A stretch of 18,096 bases of DNA from an uncultured Oscillospiraceae bacterium. Lineage in GTDB: Bacteria; Bacillota; Clostridia; Oscillospirales; Acutalibacteraceae. Numbering within the stretch: position 1 is the first letter of the stretch; the number at the start of each line of letters is the position of its first letter. The notes below the pieces were generated by a model that saw nothing but the letters and a program-made list of their open reading frames with translations, was not told the DNA's origin and searched no databases. Shown here in pieces: positions 13,699 through 18,096 of the stretch. Both the position numbers and the translations under genes were made by a program. The DNA lies in assembly GCA_902478455.1 (NCBI GenBank), contig CABSLJ010000030.1, positions 1-18,096 of the forward strand, in the 5' to 3' direction.

Positions 13699-16353
13699 AT
13701 GGGTACTCTCTTCTCTTCCAAACGCTGGGGCGAGAATATGGATCCCGCTCTCTATCTGAGCTGCGAATATCAAATTGGCACACGCACCGACACTTCCGTC
13801 CAGGTGCGCTTGAAGCTGACCGTTTCCGCCTGTCCCAGCGGCTACTACTTTGGGTTCAACATCCGCGCCCGCGCCGCGCTGGCCGGGTCCTATATGTCCG
13901 ACTGGGTAACCATCAAGGGCAACACGCCGAGCACCTGGTCGACGCCTTATACCACCTATTTTCCCTCCGCCTCCGGGTGGTACACGGTCAAACAGGGCGT
14001 GGACAACACCTCCATGACCGGCGCCATCTATATGGATTCCAACGCCGGGCAGCGCACCTACAATTACAGCGGCACGGTCACCTTCCCCAAGGGGAATACC
14101 CCGGCCTACTGGCCCTCCAGCGCGGGCGCGCGGTTTAACTATTCGGGGATTGTTCCGGAAAACGTTGATTCGGTCACCTGCTCCTGGGACGCCGCAAAGG
14201 ACGACCAAAACAATCCAATTCAATATAAAGTAGACCTTTATAAAAACGGGACATACCAAAGCACGTCACAAAAAGGTACAACAAGCCAATCCTTCACGCT
14301 GGACACCAAGAATTTGAACTCCGGCGATTCCATCTATTTCAAGGTTTACTGTAAGGATGATAAGACAACCTCCTATCCCAGCACCTGCAAGACCTCCAAC
14401 ACCATCACATGGAACACTCTGAAGATCGCATCCATCTCCAAGACCAGCGTCAGTTCCATCGGCTACACCACCTCTTCCTTCACCATCACCCGGACCAACG
14501 CCTCCAATAGCAACGGCGATACCGGCTTTACCTATACGCTCAGCAGCCCGCAGCTCACGGTGTACAACGGGAACATCACCTCCCGCGGGAATCCCTTTAC
14601 CGTGCAGGTTTGGAGATCGGGAACATTCCCGACCGGACCTTATATCAAATTTGCCGATCTTCAGAATTATGTGAAAAACACCTCTTACAAGGGGAACATC
14701 GGCTTCCAGATCACCACGGCAAACGACTACGGCTCCTCTGATAAAAGCGGCAGCTTCTCTGTTGCGGTCGATCTGCAGCGCGCGCCCACCGCTTCCTCCA
14801 TCACGCAGGTTAGCGGCAAAACCACCGTCAACGGCGAAGATTATTTCGTCATCAACCGGAAGCCGATTACCATCGTATGGGGAAAATCGACCGACGATAA
14901 CGGCGCGGCCGTTTCCTATACGCTCCAGGAATCGATTGACGGCGGCAGTTTTTCCGATGTGGCGTCGGGACTTACGGCGACTTCCTACAACTATCCCGTG
15001 CGCTCCATCACCTCCTCCCAGACCGTCAAATTCCGAGTGATCTCCAAAACCTCCTACGGCACCACAACCACGGGGCCGGCATCGGGCGAACACGTCCTGC
15101 ACTACTTTAATCCACCGGTGATCTCCGGGCTGAAGATCGACCGGAGCGCGGATAAATATACCCTGAAATGGAAGTACGAGCAGAGCAGCTCCATCGGCAA
15201 TGTTCTGCGCCGGGCCGTCTTTACCCTGAAAGACAGCGATACCGGAGAGGACCTTTCCACCGTAACCGGTGGAAGCGCAACCGAGGGCAGCGCCTCCTAC
15301 GATATGAGCCTGACGATTTCCGGCCTTGAGGAAACCACAACCTATCCCTTCTGTCTTGAGTGCAGCGACACGATCGCCTCCGTCTTCGGCCTGACGCCCG
15401 CCTCCGTTTTCGGCGTGATTCCGCGCTATTCGGCGCTTCTTTCCATTCGTGAAAAGGGCGTAGGCATTCATTCGGTCGCCGGTGATTTCGCGGATTTCTC
15501 CACCAAGGGAACGGTCTCGATGTACGGCGGCGAGCCCGACGAATCGGGCTCCGGTCTGGCGGATGGAAGCATCAATCTCGCTGTCGGAAAGGACAGCCCG
15601 CTGAACATTTACGTGGGATGCTATGTGGATTCTCAGGGGGTGCTGCGTTCTTCCTACAACACCGAGGCAAACGCCGCCAAATGCTTCCGGCAGGTACAGG
15701 CATACTTTAACGGCGCCGCACAGGTTCCCCTGCGGCACCGGTGGATTGAACCGGCGGGAGGAGCGGCGGTCGCCAAGGATGCGGAGATACCTGATCCAGT
15801 CTATTCTTCCTGGATGGACTATGTAGACGCCACGGGAATTTACACCCCCTCCGGAGCCCCCATCATCGACACTTCCAAAGCGGGGAATGCAGGCGGTGTA
15901 GGAATCGGCAAAGTCTGGAGCCAAGGCGCACTGGATGTGAATGGCGACATCTACCAAAATGGGAAGAAGCTGATCGATCTGATATACCCCATAAACAGCG
16001 TGTATATTTCATACAGCCACACATCTCCCTCCAGTTTATTTGGAGGCAGTTGGACAAGGATTACAAGCACATTTCTGTGGGCTGTCTCAGGAGATACTTC
16101 TACAATTGGGTACAAGGACGGCGAAAAGGAGCATACCTTGACCGCAAATGAGATGCCAGCACATTCGCATACAGAGTATATCGCATATAACGGAGGTGCT
16201 ACTACTGTATATGCATATAATGGGCCGTCCAACCTGAGCGTATTTGATTATTCGAAGTCGGCTGGAGTTAGAACCTCGTCATCTGGTGGAGGCCAAGCTC
16301 ATAACAATATGCCGCCCTACATCCAGGTGTCGGTATGGCGACGCACAGCGTAA
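13699..16353 (+). CDS. receptor-binding tail fibre with Fn3-like domains and collar-type tip
   Basis: The 884-residue protein has a beta-rich N-terminal part (1-140), then several Fn3-like domains (for example NVDSVTCSWDAAKDD onward and PITIVWGKSTDDNG onward). A segment like the siphovirus minor structural family DUF859 (GGVGIGKVWSQGALDVNGDI) leads into a C-terminal tip from about residue 763. The tip has LFGGSWTRI, the MPAHSH motif and HNNMPPY followed by a final VWRRTA, as in T4 gp10 C-terminal / tail collar domains. It probably binds the target cell surface. I chose the ATG at 13699, eight bases after AAAGGAGGA; the frame is open further upstream but only over the hub gene. Tip DNA is clearly lower in GC than the body, suggesting exchange. 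Confidence 0.8.
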   Translation: MGTLFSSKRWGENMDPALYLSCEYQIGTRTDTSVQVRLKLTVSACPSGYYFGFNIRARAALAGSYMSDWVTIKGNTPSTWSTPYTTYFPSASGWYTVKQGVDNTSMTGAIYMDSNAGQRTYNYSGTVTFPKGNTPAYWPSSAGARFNYSGIVPENVDSVTCSWDAAKDDQNNPIQYKVDLYKNGTYQSTSQKGTTSQSFTLDTKNLNSGDSIYFKVYCKDDKTTSYPSTCKTSNTITWNTLKIASISKTSVSSIGYTTSSFTITRTNASNSNGDTGFTYTLSSPQLTVYNGNITSRGNPFTVQVWRSGTFPTGPYIKFADLQNYVKNTSYKGNIGFQITTANDYGSSDKSGSFSVAVDLQRAPTASSITQVSGKTTVNGEDYFVINRKPITIVWGKSTDDNGAAVSYTLQESIDGGSFSDVASGLTATSYNYPVRSITSSQTVKFRVISKTSYGTTTTGPASGEHVLHYFNPPVISGLKIDRSADKYTLKWKYEQSSSIGNVLRRAVFTLKDSDTGEDLSTVTGGSATEGSASYDMSLTISGLEETTTYPFCLECSDTIASVFGLTPASVFGVIPRYSALLSIREKGVGIHSVAGDFADFSTKGTVSMYGGEPDESGSGLADGSINLAVGKDSPLNIYVGCYVDSQGVLRSSYNTEANAAKCFRQVQAYFNGAAQVPLRHRWIEPAGGAAVAKDAEIPDPVYSSWMDYVDATGIYTPSGAPIIDTSKAGNAGGVGIGKVWSQGALDVNGDIYQNGKKLIDLIYPINSVYISYSHTSPSSLFGGSWTRITSTFLWAVSGDTSTIGYKDGEKEHTLTANEMPAHSHTEYIAYNGGATTVYAYNGPSNLSVFDYSKSAGVRTSSSGGGQAHNNMPPYIQVSVWRRTA

Positions 16354-16365
16354 AGGAGTGACAGC

Positions 16366-16791
16366 ATGAGAATACTGGACAAAGACGGAAACGAGTTCAC
16401 AGCCTATGACGCTTCCTCCGGATATGTGACCGAAGAAAATATTGTTGTCGCACATCATGAAGCCGTTGAAAAGGTTGAGGAACAGGGACATTGGGAAACC
16501 ATCAGGGAATATCCCAACGGAGGAAAAGACGTTGAATGGATTGTCGACGTCCCCGGCACTGAAGCACAGAAGGCATACGACGAATCTGAAACTATTTTGA
16601 GGTATACCCCGTACACGGAAAGTCAACTGGCAACGGTCAGGATCGAGGTACTGAAGCAAAAACTTCTCGAAACGGATTACAACATCCTGAAAGTCGTGGA
16701 AGGCGCTCAAACCCTGGAAGCCTGCGCAGAGGTCGTCAAGCGTCGGGCGGCCTGGAGAAAAGAGATCAACCAACTCGAAAAATTAATTTAG
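16366..16791 (+). CDS. tail fibre assembly / XkdW-like protein
   Basis: The 141-residue protein is acidic and beta-like in its first half. The C-terminal helical part resembles the end of XkdW/DUF4376-type phage proteins (LKQKLLETDYNILKVVEG, then EVVKRRAAWRKEINQLEKL). Such genes regularly follow fibre genes and are thought to help the fibre tip fold or attach. The ATG at 16366 follows AAAGGAG, 12 bases after the fibre stop. Its GC content is lower than that of the lysozyme gene and similar to the fibre tip, which suggests that tip and chaperone moved together. Confidence 0.72.
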   Translation: MRILDKDGNEFTAYDASSGYVTEENIVVAHHEAVEKVEEQGHWETIREYPNGGKDVEWIVDVPGTEAQKAYDESETILRYTPYTESQLATVRIEVLKQKLLETDYNILKVVEGAQTLEACAEVVKRRAAWRKEINQLEKLI

Positions 16792-16802
16792 GAGGCATCA
16801 TT

Positions 16803-17834
16803 ATGCAGACAAAAGGAATCGACGTAAGCACGTGGCAGGGGATCATTGACTGGCCCAGGGCAAAGGCGTCCGGCGTGGACTTCGCCATGCTGCGCGCGTC
16901 CTACGGCTGGATGAACAAAGACAAGCAGACCGACAGTCAGTTTTGCCGCAACATGAAAGAGGCAAAGGCGGCGGGCGTGGCCTGCGGGGCCTACCACTAC
17001 AGCTATGCCACCACCGTGGAGGAGGCCAAAAAGGAAGCCGCCTTCTTCTTGGACATCGTCAAAGGCTATTCCTTCGAGTATCCGCTCGCCTTCGATATGG
17101 AGGACGGCTGCCAGAAGAATCTCGGACGGGAGCTGCTGACCAGTATTGCTTACGCCTTTTTGGAGGAGGTGGAGAAGGCCGGCTATTACGTCTGCCTCTA
17201 CACCAACCTAGATTGGATTAAGAACCGGCTGGATATGGACAAACTTTCCCGCTTCGACCTCTGGCTCGCCCAGTGGAACACTTCGCCCACCTACGAGGGA
17301 AACTTCGGTCTCTGGCAGTACACCAGCAAGGGGAACGTGCCGGGCATCGACGGAAACGTGGACATGGACCTCTCCTACAAGGATTACCCAGCCATCATGA
17401 AGGAGAAGGGCCTCAACGGCTTCTCCGCGGAATCCGGCGCGCCGCAGGAGCCGAAGCCCGCCTTTGTCAGGGGCGACCGGGTGCGCGTGAAAAGCGGAGC
17501 CAAAACCTACGACGGCGGGGGGCTCGCCTCCTTCGTCTACAATACGGTTTACACGGTCATCGAGGCCAAAGGCGACCGCGTTGTGATCGGCCTGAACGGC
17601 GTGGTGACGGCTGCGGTGAAGGCGTCTGATCTGTATCTGGACGGCTCGGCCCCGACCAAAGTCCTCGAAGTAGGGGCGAAGGTCAGGGTTACCGGAAATG
17701 CGTACACCAACGGCGCGGCAATCCCCGGATGGGTCAAGGAGTCTACATACACGGTAAGCCAGATGGCGACCGGCAGGGTACTCCTTAAGGAAATCATTAG
17801 TTGGGTGCCCATTGATGGGGTTGAGGTGGTATAA
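16803..17834 (+). CDS. GH25 lysozyme (endolysin) with two SH3-like C-terminal repeats
   Basis: The protein has 343 residues. The GH25 muramidase domain (1-205) opens with GIDVSTWQG (D7) and carries the catalytic pair in FDMED (D98, E100). It also has YHYSYA, LYTN and the closing WQYTSKG and DGNVDMDL motifs, all typical and intact. A proline-containing linker leads to two related wall-binding-like repeats at about 219-280 and 286-343 (VRGDRVRVKSGA and EVGAKVRVTGNA). The ATG at 16803 follows GGAGG. It cleaves the glycan strand of peptidoglycan, releasing particles together with the membrane protein encoded directly downstream. There is no signal peptide, so export needs a holin. Confidence 0.93.
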   Translation: MQTKGIDVSTWQGIIDWPRAKASGVDFAMLRASYGWMNKDKQTDSQFCRNMKEAKAAGVACGAYHYSYATTVEEAKKEAAFFLDIVKGYSFEYPLAFDMEDGCQKNLGRELLTSIAYAFLEEVEKAGYYVCLYTNLDWIKNRLDMDKLSRFDLWLAQWNTSPTYEGNFGLWQYTSKGNVPGIDGNVDMDLSYKDYPAIMKEKGLNGFSAESGAPQEPKPAFVRGDRVRVKSGAKTYDGGGLASFVYNTVYTVIEAKGDRVVIGLNGVVTAAVKASDLYLDGSAPTKVLEVGAKVRVTGNAYTNGAAIPGWVKESTYTVSQMATGRVLLKEIISWVPIDGVEVV

Positions 17835-18083
17835 ATGGAGTGGCAAGTAGTAGGCGTGATCGTGGTCCTGGTTGGCTTGGCGGGGTCGATCATCGGCCCG
17901 GTAATCAAGCTCAATTCCTCCATCACCCGCCTGACGGTGACGATGGAGCGCTTGGTCCGGGACATGGACGCCTTCAAGGAATCGAGCCACGACGCACACA
18001 AGCGCCTGTGGGAGAAGAATGACGAGCAGGACAAATGCATACATGACCATGAGACCAGGATCACAACGCTGGGGAAAAGATAA
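17835..18083 (+). CDS. holin- or XhlA-like small membrane protein
   Basis: This 82-residue protein has one N-terminal hydrophobic segment (about 5-24, VVGVIVVLVGLAGSIIGPVI) and a charged, probably coiled-coil C-terminal part (about 30-82). The layout is that of XhlA/haemolysin-type and some single-span holin proteins of Firmicutes phages. Its ATG follows the lysozyme stop with no gap, indicating translational coupling, and a GAGGTGG site lies just before. It probably works with the lysozyme in release. A second, multi-span holin could lie beyond the right edge. The family call rests on layout and context, not on a conserved motif. Confidence 0.7.
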   Translation: MEWQVVGVIVVLVGLAGSIIGPVIKLNSSITRLTVTMERLVRDMDAFKESSHDAHKRLWEKNDEQDKCIHDHETRITTLGKR

Positions 18084-18096
18084 AAAATCCCCTCCC

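Noticed and set aside
12441..13721. Long minus-strand frame opposite the hub gene
   Set aside because: Its Gly/Val/Asp-rich composition is typical of the antisense of a GC-rich gene. It has no plausible start signal.
14266..15957. Long minus-strand frame opposite the fibre gene
   Set aside because: It shows the same antisense composition, and no motif or ribosome site supports it.
15985..16353. Diversity-generating retroelement target in the fibre tip
   Set aside because: No reverse transcriptase, template repeat or C-type-lectin-like variable region is visible. The tip is a collar/gp10-like domain.
1..18096. CRISPR arrays, tRNA or rRNA genes, insertion sequences, integrase and attachment sites
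   Set aside because: No spaced direct repeats, cloverleaf structures, transposase or integrase frames were seen. Flanking direct repeats for an attachment site could not be identified within the window.

Overview
The window looks like a chromosome segment of a Gram-positive anaerobe of the Clostridia, probably Oscillospirales-like. The reasons are the strong GGAGG-type ribosome sites, a BirA-operator biotin operon, a clostridial flavoprotein-rubredoxin fusion, and siphophage tail genes of the Firmicutes TP901-1 type. The species cannot be named from the sequence alone.

Region 1 (about 1-3752, minus strand) is a biotin operon, bioY-bioB-bioD-bioA. It is read from one good sigma-70 promoter whose -35 box lies inside a palindromic BirA operator. 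bioY encodes the biotin importer subunit. bioB, bioD and bioA are the last three synthesis steps. No bioF or pimeloyl-precursor gene is visible here. The extreme left end may hold the start of another minus-strand gene.

Region 2 (3777-5886) holds two host genes: a high-molecular-weight rubredoxin (flavin reductase domain plus rubredoxin, minus strand) with its own terminator, and an extended SDR / dihydroflavonol-reductase-like protein (plus strand) with a strong terminator. A 280-base non-coding stretch with further hairpins follows.

Region 3 (6165-18083, plus strand) is a compact tail-and-lysis operon of a long-tailed phage. Its order is: two small proteins, major tail tube protein, gpG/gpGT-type chaperones joined by a programmed -1 frameshift, a tape-measure region, a DUF6711-type tail protein, baseplate hub, long receptor-binding fibre with a collar-type tip, fibre-assembly protein, GH25 lysozyme, and a holin/XhlA-like membrane protein. 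No portal, terminase, protease, capsid or integrase gene is present, and host genes stop only about 370 bases before the tail module. This is therefore a headless tail locus: either a domesticated tail-like particle (F-type tailocin or similar) or a prophage remnant. The intact frames favour the former.

The most unusual part is 7853-11130, an AT-richer island in the tape-measure position. It holds (i) an opposite-strand DUF2500-like membrane protein, (ii) a 388-residue hydrophobic protein, and (iii) a very short tape measure built of 23 uninterrupted 11-residue units with a 33-residue super-period. Proteins (ii) and (iii) are unrelated over most of their length, yet both end in the same tape-measure C-terminal module (36 of 47 residues identical). 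The base composition switches back to GC-rich exactly where that module begins in the second protein. I read this as a cassette-exchange site in which the module acts as a shared docking tag or recombination anchor. A two-part tape measure, or a tail-loaded effector with a membrane partner, are the hypotheses to test.
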